From: Nocardia sp. MH4
GTDB lineage: Bacteria; Actinomycetota; Actinomycetes; Mycobacteriales; Mycobacteriaceae
Length of the DNA: 64,000 bases
Direction of reading: 5' to 3'
Assembly (NCBI RefSeq): GCF_019266065.1
Contig: NZ_LPNR01000108.1
Location: 1-64,000 of the forward strand
Shown here one piece after another: positions 49,329 to 57,507 of this stretch. Under the pieces are notes generated by a model, which was not told where the DNA came from, made no database searches, and saw only the letters and a list, made by a program, of their open reading frames with translations. The position numbers and the translations under genes are program-made. Position 1 is the first letter of the stretch. Each line of letters starts with the position of its first letter.

Positions 49329-50549
49329 TCAGCTGAGGCGCTCGATCACGAGGGCCATGCCCTGGCCGCCGCCGACGCACATGGTCTCGACACCGAACTG
49401 CTTGTCGTAGGTCTGCAGGTTGTTCAGCAGGGTCGCGGTGATGCGGGCACCGGTCATGCCGAACGGGTGGCCCAGCGCGATGGCGCCACCGGAGACGTTG
49501 AGCTTGTCCTCGTCGATCTTCAGCTCACGAGCCGAGCCGAGCACCTGCACGGCGAAGGCCTCGTTGATCTCGAACAGGTCGATGTCGGAGACCGACTTGC
49601 CCGCCAGCGCCAGCGCGCGCTGCACGGCCTCGACCGGGCCCAGGCCCATGATCTCGGGGGACAGGCCGGACACGCCGGTGGAGACGATGCGGGCCAGCGG
49701 GGTCAGGCCCAGCTCCTTGGCCTTGGTGTCGCTCATGATGACCAGCGCGGCCGCGCCGTCGTTGAGCGGGCAGCAGTTGCCCGCGGTGACGGTGCCGTCG
49801 GGACGGAAGACCGGCTTGAGCTGGCTGACCGCCTCGTAGGTGACGCCGGCGCGCGGGCCGTCGTCCTTGCTGACGACCGAGCCGTCGGGCAGGGTCACCG
49901 GGGTGATCTCGCGCTCGAAGAAGCCGTTCTTGATGGCCTCCTCGGCGCGGTTCTGCGAACGCACGCCCCAGTGGTCCTGGTCCTCGCGGGAGATGCCGGT
50001 CAGCGTCGCGACGTTCTCGGCGGTCTGGCCCATCGGGATGTAGACGTCGGGGAGCAGGTTGTCCTCGCGCGGGTCGTGCCACTGGCCCGCGCCGCCCTCG
50101 GCGGTCTTCTTGGTGCGGGCCTCGGCCTCGGCGAACTCGGGGTTCTTGGTGTCGGGCCAGCTGTCGGCCGAGCCCTTGGCGTAGCGGGAGACGGTCTCCA
50201 CACCGGCGGAGATGAACACGTCACCCTCGCCGGCCTTGATCGCGTGGAAGGCCATCCGGGTGGTCTGCAGCGACGACGCACAGTAGCGCTGGACGGTGGT
50301 GCCCGGCACGGTGTCGAGGCCCAGCTGCACGGCGACGTTGCGAGCCATGCCGAAGCCGCCCTCACCCGCGGGGGAGCCGGTGCCGAGCATGATGTCGTTG
50401 ATCGTGCTCGGGTCGAGCGCGGGGACCTTGGCCAACGCGGCGCGCACCATCTGGGCGGTCAGGTCATCCGGACGCATACCCGCCAGGGACCCCTTGACGG
50501 CACGGCCGATGGGGGAGCGGGCGATGGAGACGATAACGGCCTCGGGCAT
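49329..50549 (-). CDS. fadA3: Acetyl-CoA C-acetyltransferase (thiolase), FadA3-like
   Basis: 406 residues. The acylation nucleophile is Cys90 (RYCASSLQ); the His of GGAIALGHPFGMTG and second Cys of MCVGGGQG complete the thiolase site. It cleaves 3-ketoacyl-CoA in fatty acid oxidation or condenses acetyl-CoA. The following SGNH gene and cbs match the order Rv1074c (fadA3)-Rv1075c-cbs region of M. tuberculosis. Confidence 0.92.
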   Translation of the reverse strand: MPEAVIVSIARSPIGRAVKGSLAGMRPDDLTAQMVRAALAKVPALDPSTINDIMLGTGSPAGEGGFGMARNVAVQLGLDTVPGTTVQRYCASSLQTTRMAFHAIKAGEGDVFISAGVETVSRYAKGSADSWPDTKNPEFAEAEARTKKTAEGGAGQWHDPREDNLLPDVYIPMGQTAENVATLTGISREDQDHWGVRSQNRAEEAIKNGFFEREITPVTLPDGSVVSKDDGPRAGVTYEAVSQLKPVFRPDGTVTAGNCCPLNDGAAALVIMSDTKAKELGLTPLARIVSTGVSGLSPEIMGLGPVEAVQRALALAGKSVSDIDLFEINEAFAVQVLGSARELKIDEDKLNVSGGAIALGHPFGMTGARITATLLNNLQTYDKQFGVETMCVGGGQGMALVIERLS

Positions 50550-50609
50550 GAGGACTCCTTTTCGGATGGTTCTGTGAACGGCTGTTTACCTTGCCGGTCT
50601 TTCGTGAAT

Positions 50610-51479
50610 CTACGTCTCGCCGTGCGCGACGGGAAGGGCAGGTCGGCTGCGCACCGCCTCGACGAGGACCGGAAGCAGCTGGGCGGCGGCCAATTCGTAC
50701 CCCGCCGCGGAGGGGTGGAATCCGTCGGTGGCGAACAGTATTTCCGGGGCGGCGCGGAACTCCGAGGCGACCAGTGGTGAACCCATCGGCACCGGGGTAC
50801 CACCTGCCAGCGTGGTGGCGACGGTCTGCGCCTTGGCCAGACGCACGCTCCAGTTCGCCACCACCGTGCGCAGCGGCTGCTGGATCGCGGTGACGGTGCC
50901 CAGGTTCGGGCAGGTGCCGACGACGACCAGCGCGTCGGCCGCGCGCAGCCGCGACACCGCGGCGGCCAGCCTGCGCGCCGAGGCCCGGATGGAGTGCTTC
51001 TTGGTGATGTCGTTGGCACCGACCAGGATGACGGCGGCGTCCGGCGGCGGCCCCGCGACGAACATCGCGTCCACCTGCCCGGCCAGGCCCTTGGAGGTGG
51101 CGCCGGAGATCGCCTTGGTGCTGAGCCGGATGCGCGAGCCGGTGGCGTCGGCGAGCCCGCGCGCCAGCCGCACGCCCGGGACGTCGGCCGCGCTCAGGCA
51201 GCCGAGTCCGGCGGCGGTCGAGTCACCGAAGATCATCAGGTGCAGGTCGCTGGGTACGCCCTTGCGCCACGGTTCGGGCAGCTGCGCGCCGGGAGCGTAG
51301 ACGCCGTCGGCCTCCGGTGGTTTGGAGGTGTCGCGCCCGATGACCGCGCGCGCCGCCCCGGCCTGCGTCATCAGCAGTCGATACGTCGCCCAGGAGACGG
51401 TGCCCGCACTCGATCCGGCGAGCACGGTGGTGGCCCCGGTGACGACAGCGGTCCGCCAGCTGATTCGAGGTGCGCTCAC
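50610..51479 (-). CDS. SGNH/GDSL-type hydrolase, Rv1075c-like
   Basis: 289 residues from GTG 51479 (starting SAPRISWRTA); the frame is open to 51557. An N-terminal signal/anchor (TAVVTGATTVLAGSSAGTVS) precedes the esterase fold with block I GDSTAAGLG (Ser), block III GANDIT (Asn) and block V DGFHPSAAGY (Asp/His). The mycobacterial counterpart is a cell-envelope esterase. It lies divergent to cbs. Confidence 0.87.
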   Translation of the reverse strand: MSAPRISWRTAVVTGATTVLAGSSAGTVSWATYRLLMTQAGAARAVIGRDTSKPPEADGVYAPGAQLPEPWRKGVPSDLHLMIFGDSTAAGLGCLSAADVPGVRLARGLADATGSRIRLSTKAISGATSKGLAGQVDAMFVAGPPPDAAVILVGANDITKKHSIRASARRLAAAVSRLRAADALVVVGTCPNLGTVTAIQQPLRTVVANWSVRLAKAQTVATTLAGGTPVPMGSPLVASEFRAAPEILFATDGFHPSAAGYELAAAQLLPVLVEAVRSRPALPVAHGET

Positions 51480-51615
51480 ATCCGAAAATTCTACGGCGCG
51501 AATCGGCCGCGCAGCAGCTGCCGGACCGGCCGAGCGCGGCGCCGCCGGTGGTGCCACTGCTCACAGGATCCGACCAGGTCGCGACGTCGAGCTACGGCTC
51601 TGCAACGATGGGGGT

Positions 51616-53004
51616 ATGCGTATCGCGGATCATGTCGTCGACCTCATCGGCAACACCCCTCTGGTTCGGCTGAACTCGGTGGTCGGCCCGAACGCGGGCC
51701 TGGTCGCCGCCAAGATCGAATACCTCAACCCGGGCGGCAGCTCCAAGGACCGGATCGCGGTCAAGATGATCGACGCCGCCGAAGAGGAAGGGCTGCTGAA
51801 GCCGGGCGGCACCATCGTCGAGCCCACCTCGGGTAACACCGGTGTCGGCCTCGCGCTGGTCGCCCAGCAGCGCGGCTACAAGTGCGTGTTCGTCTGCCCG
51901 GACAAGGTCAGCGAGGACAAGCGCAACGTCCTGCGTGCCTACGGCGCCGAGGTCGTGGTCTGCCCGACCGCCGTGCCGCCGGAGCACCCGGACAGTTACT
52001 ACAACGTCTCCGATCGCCTGGTCCGCGAGATCGAGGGCGCCTGGAAGCCCAACCAGTACGCCAACCCGGGCGGCCCGGACAGCCACTACGAGACCACCGG
52101 TCCGGAGATCTGGCGCGACACCGAAGGCAAGGTCACCCACTTCGTCGCCGGCGTCGGTACCGGCGGCACCATCACCGGCACCGGCCGCTACCTCAAGGAG
52201 GTCTCGGGCGGCAAGGTGAAGATCATCGGCGCCGATCCCGAGGGCTCGGTGTACTCCGGCGGCACCGGCCGCCCGTACCTGGTCGAGGGTGTCGGCGAGG
52301 ACTTCTGGCCCTCGGCCTACGACCCGAGCGTTCCCGACGAGATCATCGCCGTCTCCGACGCCGACTCCTTCGAGATGACCCGCCGCTTGGCCCGCGAGGA
52401 GGGCCTGCTGGTCGGTGGCTCCTGCGGCATGGCCGTGGTCGCCGCGATCGAGGTCGCCCGGCGCGATCCCGACGCCGTGGTCGTGGTGCTGCTGCCCGAC
52501 GGTGGCCGCGGCTACCTGTCGAAGATCTTCAACGACAAGTGGATGAGCTCCTACGGCTTCCTCACCACCCCGCTGGAGGCCGGGCCCGAACCGCTCGTCG
52601 GCGACGTGCTGCGCGGCAAGTCCGGCGCGCTGCCCGACCTGGTGCACACCCACCCGTCGGAGACCCTGCGCGACGCGATCGAGATCCTGCGCGAGTACGG
52701 CGTCTCGCAGATGCCGGTCGTGGGCGCCGAGCCGCCGGTGATGGCGGGCGAGGTCGCCGGCAGTGTCACCGAGCGCGACCTGCTCTCGGCCGTCTTCGAG
52801 GGCCGGGCACAGCTGACCGACTCGGTGGCCCAGCACATGAGCCCGTCGTTCCCGCTGATCGGCTCGGGCGAACCGCTGTCCACCGCCACCAAGGCGCTGT
52901 CCGACTCCGACGCCCTGATGGTCGTCGAGGACGGCAAGCCGGTCGGCGTCATCACCCGCCACGACCTGCTCGGCTTCCTCAGCACCGGCTCCATCGGCCA
53001 CTGA
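51616..53004 (+). CDS. cbs: Cystathionine beta-synthase
   Basis: 462 residues from ATG 51616. The PLP lysine is Lys44 in PGGSSKDR; TSGNTGVGLAL is the phosphate/substrate loop, and GTGGTITGTGRYLKE binds PLP phosphate. Two C-terminal CBS domains (~335-460) distinguish it from plain cysteine synthases. It condenses serine and homocysteine (reverse transsulfuration), with metB nearby in the same pathway region. Confidence 0.94.
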   Translation: MRIADHVVDLIGNTPLVRLNSVVGPNAGLVAAKIEYLNPGGSSKDRIAVKMIDAAEEEGLLKPGGTIVEPTSGNTGVGLALVAQQRGYKCVFVCPDKVSEDKRNVLRAYGAEVVVCPTAVPPEHPDSYYNVSDRLVREIEGAWKPNQYANPGGPDSHYETTGPEIWRDTEGKVTHFVAGVGTGGTITGTGRYLKEVSGGKVKIIGADPEGSVYSGGTGRPYLVEGVGEDFWPSAYDPSVPDEIIAVSDADSFEMTRRLAREEGLLVGGSCGMAVVAAIEVARRDPDAVVVVLLPDGGRGYLSKIFNDKWMSSYGFLTTPLEAGPEPLVGDVLRGKSGALPDLVHTHPSETLRDAIEILREYGVSQMPVVGAEPPVMAGEVAGSVTERDLLSAVFEGRAQLTDSVAQHMSPSFPLIGSGEPLSTATKALSDSDALMVVEDGKPVGVITRHDLLGFLSTGSIGH

Positions 53005-53046
53005 GCCCGCTGCCGCCCCGCGCGCCGGGGCGGCAGCGGTGCCCGG

Positions 53047-53871
53047 CTAGCGGGTGAGCGCGGAATGCAGGGCGACCCACTGTTCCGGGTGGACGTAGGC
53101 GACCACGGTGTCATCGGCGATGCCCGCCTCGGCCAGGGCCGCGTCCACGCCCTGGTATCGGGCGCGCAGCGAGGCGCGCACCGTGCCGCCGACCCCGGAG
53201 AATCCGGTGCGCACCAGTTCGGTGTAGGAGTCCCGGTGCGCGACAAGCGGTTCCGGACGCCGGTCGATCCGCAGGATGGCGGAGTCGACGGCGGGGACCG
53301 GCCGGAAGCTGGTGCGGTGCACCTGTCCGTGCAGCCGCCAGCCGAACCACGGCCAGCTCGTCGCGGTCAGCAGACTCCACCGCCCGTAGTCGCCGGTGCG
53401 TTTGCGCGCGTATTCCCGCTGGGTGAGCAGGGTCGCCGAGGTGAGCGCCGGTGCGGCCAGGCACCAGTCGACGATCTCGGAGGTCACCGAGAACGGGATG
53501 TTCCCGACCACCGCGAACGGCGTGCGCGGCGCCTTGGCCTTGGTGAAATCGCCACGCACCACGCGGATTCCGCGCTCGGCCCTGGTCTGCGCCGAGAGTT
53601 TCGCCGCCAGCAGCGGATCGATCTCGTAGGCCGTGACCCGCGCGCCACGGCCGGCCAGCGCCCGCGTGAGGACGCCTTCCCCCGCGCCGGGTTCGAGTAT
53701 CTCGCCCGCCGGATCGGCGACCGTCAGCATCGCGTCGACGGCCGTCCGGTCCACCAGAAAGTTCTGCGAGAGCGTCCTTCTCGCCAGATCGCGCGGCGTC
53801 CGGCCGCCGCCGCGCCCGGTGACCTTGCGCTGAGTGTGTGAGTAGTTTCGGTGTGCAAAATCCTGCGCCAC
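53047..53871 (-). CDS. erm: Erm-family 23S rRNA adenine-N6 methyltransferase
   Basis: 274 residues from GTG 53871 (GAAGGGG upstream). Family marks are SQNFLVDR (35-42), the SAM loop ILEPGAGEGVLT (~58-69) and the catalytic NIPFSVTS (124-131); KsgA, the housekeeping relative, has NLPY here. A basic N-terminus is typical of actinobacterial Erm. Methylation of A2058 confers resistance to macrolides, lincosamides and streptogramin B. A leader peptide and hairpin lie upstream, suggesting drug-inducible attenuation. Confidence 0.88.
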   Translation of the reverse strand: MAQDFAHRNYSHTQRKVTGRGGGRTPRDLARRTLSQNFLVDRTAVDAMLTVADPAGEILEPGAGEGVLTRALAGRGARVTAYEIDPLLAAKLSAQTRAERGIRVVRGDFTKAKAPRTPFAVVGNIPFSVTSEIVDWCLAAPALTSATLLTQREYARKRTGDYGRWSLLTATSWPWFGWRLHGQVHRTSFRPVPAVDSAILRIDRRPEPLVAHRDSYTELVRTGFSGVGGTVRASLRARYQGVDAALAEAGIADDTVVAYVHPEQWVALHSALTR

Positions 53872-53890
53872 GGCAGTTGCCCCTTCGGGT

Positions 53891-53914
53891 CATCGAGTAG
53901 GTGAGAGCTCGATG
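53891..53914 (-). promoter_or_regulatory. Hairpin in the erm leader
   Basis: CATCGAG and CTCGATG pair perfectly around a ten-base loop, 20 bp before the erm start codon and 44 bp after the leader peptide stop. Suited to translational or transcriptional attenuation. Confidence 0.55.
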
Positions 53915-53958
53915 GGCCCTGGGCGCGCCGGTGGACGCCGATGAGGTATCCGCGTCCG

Positions 53959-54027
53959 CTAGCGGGCCAGAGCCCGGGCGGAGCGGATGCGAATGAACAC
54001 GTTGCACGCGAACATGGAAGACGACAT
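53959..54027 (-). CDS. 22-residue leader peptide upstream of erm
   Basis: ATG 54027 to TAG 53959, with a GGTGAG-type site upstream; ATG 54015 would give 18 residues. The C-terminal part reads FIRIRSARALAR and contains Arg-x-Arg motifs (RIR, RAR), the kind at which macrolide-bound ribosomes stall. It lies 87 bp upstream of the erm start with a hairpin in between. Too short for standard ORF calling. Confidence 0.65.
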   Translation of the reverse strand: MSSSMFACNVFIRIRSARALAR

Positions 54028-54124
54028 GTGGCTCACCCTAGGAATCGGGTGGCGAGCGGCGCAACCGAATTTCGGCCCGACCCGACCGACATCGGGAATC
54101 GTCGATCGGATCGGTCACCGACGG

Positions 54125-55309
54125 CTAGGCGGGGTCGGTGCTCGGCACAGCGCTGGACGCTGTACGCAGGCCGGCGACGGCCGACGCGGCGGCGGTCAGG
54201 GCGCTGTTGATGGCGATCTCGCCGCGCATTCCCGGTGCCGCGACCATGTCGCCCACCAGATACACCCCGTCGCCGCGATCGATGGCGGGCCGGTCGCGCC
54301 AGGTGGTGCCGGGCAGGTCGAGAGCGCCCGTGCGGCCCTTCGCCGTCGCCGTTCGGTGGAAGGTGGTGCGCGAGCGCCACTCCGGGACGGTGGCGTCGGC
54401 GAAGGCTTCCAGGCGGCGGTGCGCCTCGGCGCGGGACTCGGTGTCGCGCACCGGCATCTGGAGCTGGAACAGTGATTCGCCCGTCGGCGCGATGGTGTCG
54501 TCCTGCATCGTGTAGCTCTCGTGGAAGCCGCCCGCGTCCAGGTCGAAGACCAGGTTGCGGTCGCGGCTGTCCTTCGTCACGCCGAGGTCGAGCAGGGCGG
54601 TGAAACCGCTGACGCCGCGCAGGGAGTCGTCGCCGAGCAGCCGTCGTGCGGAGTCCAGGTCGGTGGCGACGATGACCGGCCCGCCGGTGGGCACCGCGTC
54701 CACGCGCGAACCAGTATCGATCGCCACGCCCAGTTCGGTGGCGCGGGTGACCATCCGGTCGATGGTCTGCTGCCAGCCGCCCCGCACCCAGCGGACCGCG
54801 GGCACGGCGGGCCCGAGCACCCGCTGGAACAGGTCCCAGACGAAGGCGGCCGAGAGCCTGCCGGTGTTCGCGTCGTAGGTGACCACGCTGATCGCGTTGG
54901 CGATCTGCGTGGCGGTGCGTTCGCCCCAGCGCTCGGCGGCCCAGCGGTGGAAGTCGACGTCGACCGGGGCCTGGAGCCACTTGCGTGACTGGGCGCGCAG
55001 CATCCCCAGCGGCGGTGCCTTCCGGATCCGGTCGTCGGCGCGGAAACCGATCTTCACCGCCTCCCCGATCGACGGGAAGCCGAGGCCGGCGACGAAACCG
55101 CGTTCCTTCAACCAGCGGTAATGCGGTCCGTCGGCGTAGAACACGTGGGCGCCCTCGTGTGCCACGTACGGCGCCGGGGTGGCCCGCCCGCGACCGCCGA
55201 GCGTGCGGTGCGCCTCGTGCAGCACGACCGGTGCTCCGGTCTCGGCCGCGGCGATCGCGGCGGTCAGGCCGGCCAGTCCGCCCCCGACAACGGTGATGGG
55301 TGTACGCAT
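54125..55309 (-). CDS. FAD-dependent oxidoreductase, phytoene-desaturase-like
   Basis: 394 residues from ATG 55309, overlapping the stop of tetR (TGATG). The Rossmann motif ITVVGGGLAGLTAAIAAAE with downstream E.HRTLGGRGRA fits the amine oxidase/phytoene desaturase branch; the C-terminal FAD contact GVYLVGDMVAAPGMRGEIAI is present. Substrate unknown. It is in one operon with, and so probably controlled by, the preceding TetR regulator. Confidence 0.85.
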   Translation of the reverse strand: MRTPITVVGGGLAGLTAAIAAAETGAPVVLHEAHRTLGGRGRATPAPYVAHEGAHVFYADGPHYRWLKERGFVAGLGFPSIGEAVKIGFRADDRIRKAPPLGMLRAQSRKWLQAPVDVDFHRWAAERWGERTATQIANAISVVTYDANTGRLSAAFVWDLFQRVLGPAVPAVRWVRGGWQQTIDRMVTRATELGVAIDTGSRVDAVPTGGPVIVATDLDSARRLLGDDSLRGVSGFTALLDLGVTKDSRDRNLVFDLDAGGFHESYTMQDDTIAPTGESLFQLQMPVRDTESRAEAHRRLEAFADATVPEWRSRTTFHRTATAKGRTGALDLPGTTWRDRPAIDRGDGVYLVGDMVAAPGMRGEIAINSALTAAASAVAGLRTASSAVPSTDPA

Positions 55310-55956
55310 CAGCTGTCCTCTCCCTCGGTTCCCGCCCGGTCGAGCCGGGCGGCGATCAGCTCTGCGGTGGCTCGCAGATAGCGGTCGGCGTCGACATTCG
55401 CCGGGTGTCCGCCGTCGAAGATGTCGCGCATCATCCAGAAGTGCGCGAGCGCGCCGACCAGGACGGCGGCGGTGGCATCCCAATCCCGAACACGCGCACC
55501 GGGACCGGCGAGTTCGATCAAGCCACGGGTGACCGCCGACATGACCACCGCGTACTCCTGCTGCCGGAACACCTCCAGCAGTTCGCCAGGGATCGAGTTG
55601 TCCCGCAACAGGATCCGGGTCACGTCCCGGTCGTGGTCGAGGCGCGCCAGGCCGATCCGGCACAGCGCGACGAGCTTCTCGACCAGCTCGCCCCCGGCGG
55701 TGTGCGAATCCAGCGCCGCGGCGATGGAGAACTCCGGCGACAGGAAACGATTCCACTCGCCGCGATCCTCGAGCCGGGTCGCCACGGCGCGCACCAGCAG
55801 TTCGTCCTTGGACGTGAAATGCCGGTACAGCGCCCCCGACCCGCCGGACAGTCCGGCCGCCTGCTCGATCTGGGCGACCGAGGTCTTGGCGAACCCCTGT
55901 TCCCCGAACAGGCGCAAGGCCTCGGTCATGATCCGGTCCCGCGATGTCGGCGTCAC
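55309..55956 (-). CDS. TetR-family regulator
   Basis: 215 residues from GTG 55956. Helix-turn-helix GEQGFAKTSVAQIEQAAGLS then GGSGALYRHFTSKDELL. It heads a two-gene operon with the FAD oxidoreductase, and a perfect palindrome (55968-55987) ends 11 bp upstream of its start codon, an autoregulatory arrangement. Confidence 0.93.
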   Translation of the reverse strand: MTPTSRDRIMTEALRLFGEQGFAKTSVAQIEQAAGLSGGSGALYRHFTSKDELLVRAVATRLEDRGEWNRFLSPEFSIAAALDSHTAGGELVEKLVALCRIGLARLDHDRDVTRILLRDNSIPGELLEVFRQQEYAVVMSAVTRGLIELAGPGARVRDWDATAAVLVGALAHFWMMRDIFDGGHPANVDADRYLRATAELIAARLDRAGTEGEDS

Positions 55957-55967
55957 ATGCCCTCGTC

Positions 55968-55987
55968 GTAAGTAACCACTTACTTAC
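55968..55987. promoter_or_regulatory. Perfect TetR-type operator
   Basis: GTAAGTAACCACTTACTTAC: two 8-bp arms around a 4-bp centre, between tetR and the divergent MscS-like gene. A TAAGTAA half-site is common in TetR operators. Confidence 0.82.
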
Positions 55988-56148
55988 ACGATGACCGAGA
56001 AGACCACGGGGCGCAAGACCCCCTCCGACCAGCCGCCGACACCCGATTCCGGCAAGAGCAAATTTCTCGCAAATTGACGATTCGGCTCCGAGAACCCGGG
56101 TACCCACCGAAGGACGGCATCCGGGTGGGACGAGCGAAAGGACGTGTT

Positions 56149-56988
56149 GTGGACAACTCCGTAATCGCGATCGACTTCCAGCAAGGTTTCACCGATGCCT
56201 GGAGTTCGGTAGCGCAATTCCTCCCCAAATTGGCCGCGTTCGTCGCCATCCTGGTGATCGGCTGGATCATCGCGAAAGTGGTCGCCAAGATCGTCGACGC
56301 GGTGCTCGAGCGCGTCGGATTCGATCGGCTGGTCGAGCGCGGGCAGCTCCAGAAAATGATGTCCCGCAGTAAATACGACGCCTCCGATCTCCTCGCGAAG
56401 ATCGCCTACTACGCCATCCTGCTGATCGCGCTGCAGATCGGTTTCGGTGTCTTCGGACCCAACCCGGTCAGCGATCTGCTCACCGGCATCGTGGCCTGGC
56501 TGCCGAAGGCGGCGGTGGCGATCGTGATCGTGGTGATCGCGGCGGCCATCGCGCACGCGGTGAGCGAGCTGGTCACCTCCGTGCTCGGCGGGCTGTCCTA
56601 CGGCCGGATGCTCGGCCGCATCGCCTCGGTGTTCATCTGGGGAATCGGCATCATCGCCGCGCTGAACCAGATCGGCGTCGCGACCTCGGTGACCACGCCG
56701 ATCCTGATCGCGGTGCTCGCGACCATCGGCGGCATCCTGGTGGTCGGTGTCGGCGGCGGCCTGGTCCGGCCCATGGAGCAGCGCTGGAACAGCTGGCTCG
56801 GCAATCTCGAGGCGGAGATGCCCGCCATGAAGGGTCATGCCGAGGCCTACCAGCGTGGCCGTGAGGACGCGGCGCGCGCGGGTGGGCAGGTCGCGGCGCC
56901 CGCCGAAGGCGCGCAGCAGTGGGTCACCCCCGGCGCGGGCTACCCGGAGCCGGGTCGCCCGGAGTGGGGCGGCGACACGGCACGCTGA
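56149..56988 (+). CDS. Mechanosensitive-channel-like (MscS family) membrane protein
   Basis: 279 residues from GTG 56149 (AAAGGA upstream), starting DNSVIAIDFQQGF. About five helices are seen, beginning FVAILVIGWIIAKVVAKIV, with a Gly-rich final helix (GGILVVGVGGGLV) resembling pore-lining segments, then a soluble tail rich in Ala/Gly/Pro. This matches the short actinobacterial CmpX/MscS-related proteins. Likely osmotic release channel; not certain. Confidence 0.8.
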   Translation: MDNSVIAIDFQQGFTDAWSSVAQFLPKLAAFVAILVIGWIIAKVVAKIVDAVLERVGFDRLVERGQLQKMMSRSKYDASDLLAKIAYYAILLIALQIGFGVFGPNPVSDLLTGIVAWLPKAAVAIVIVVIAAAIAHAVSELVTSVLGGLSYGRMLGRIASVFIWGIGIIAALNQIGVATSVTTPILIAVLATIGGILVVGVGGGLVRPMEQRWNSWLGNLEAEMPAMKGHAEAYQRGREDAARAGGQVAAPAEGAQQWVTPGAGYPEPGRPEWGGDTAR

Positions 56989-57000
56989 CCGACCGGCGCC

Positions 57001-57033
57001 GGCGTTCCGTCACCGTCACGGTGGCGGAGCGCC
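57001..57033. terminator. 15-bp stem hairpin between convergent genes
   Basis: GGCGTTCCGTCACCG pairs with CGGTGGCGGAGCGCC (two G-T pairs) around a TCA loop, 12 bp after the MscS-like stop and before the convergent 57045 gene's end. A good bidirectional terminator candidate. Confidence 0.8.
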
Positions 57034-57044
57034 GATTCCGGTGT

Positions 57045-57389
57045 TCAGGCCGGTTCAGCGTGCAGGCAGACCGCGGCCAAGCGCAGCTGCCACCAGTCGG
57101 CCGTGTGCCAGGAGTGCGGGGCCGCGGGGAGCAGCGCCTCGGCGACCTGGTCGAGCAGCCCGCGCGCATACCCCGACAGCAGAATGGCGATCGGAATACG
57201 TGCCGATCCGCCGACGCCGAAAGCGAGAATGTCCCGCACGGCCGCGCCGTGCTGGTCGAGCTGAGCCGACAGGCCGGGGGCCTGCGCGGCAGCGGCCGCC
57301 GCGGGAACTCCGTACATGGTATTCAGTTGTCGCAGATTTCGACGTGCCGATAATTCGAGCAACGCGGGGCCGGGCGCAAACACCACCAA
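57045..57389 (-). CDS. Hypothetical protein, DUF6401-like
   Basis: 114 residues. The pattern LRQLNTMYGVPAAAAAAQAP then GLSAQLDQHGAAVRDIL resembles the DUF6401 family as I recall it; the rest has a hydrophobic IPIAILLSGYARGL stretch and a WHTADWWQLRLAAVCLHAE end. No function known. Confidence 0.6.
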   Translation of the reverse strand: MVVFAPGPALLELSARRNLRQLNTMYGVPAAAAAAQAPGLSAQLDQHGAAVRDILAFGVGGSARIPIAILLSGYARGLLDQVAEALLPAAPHSWHTADWWQLRLAAVCLHAEPA

Positions 57390-57507
57390 ATGGTAACAAT
57401 CCCGAGTATCCGGCCGACGGCTAACTCGGCGCTATCGCGCATTCCGCTCGAATTGTGTTGAGCGCAACCATGGTCGGGCCCGCCGCCGCTCTGCTGGACT
57501 GGCCGGC

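Noticed and set aside
53047..53871. KsgA/RsmA housekeeping dimethyladenosine transferase
   Set aside because: The catalytic motif is NIPF rather than NLPY, the N-terminus is basic, the gene lacks the usual ispE-type neighbours, and it has an inducible-type leader.
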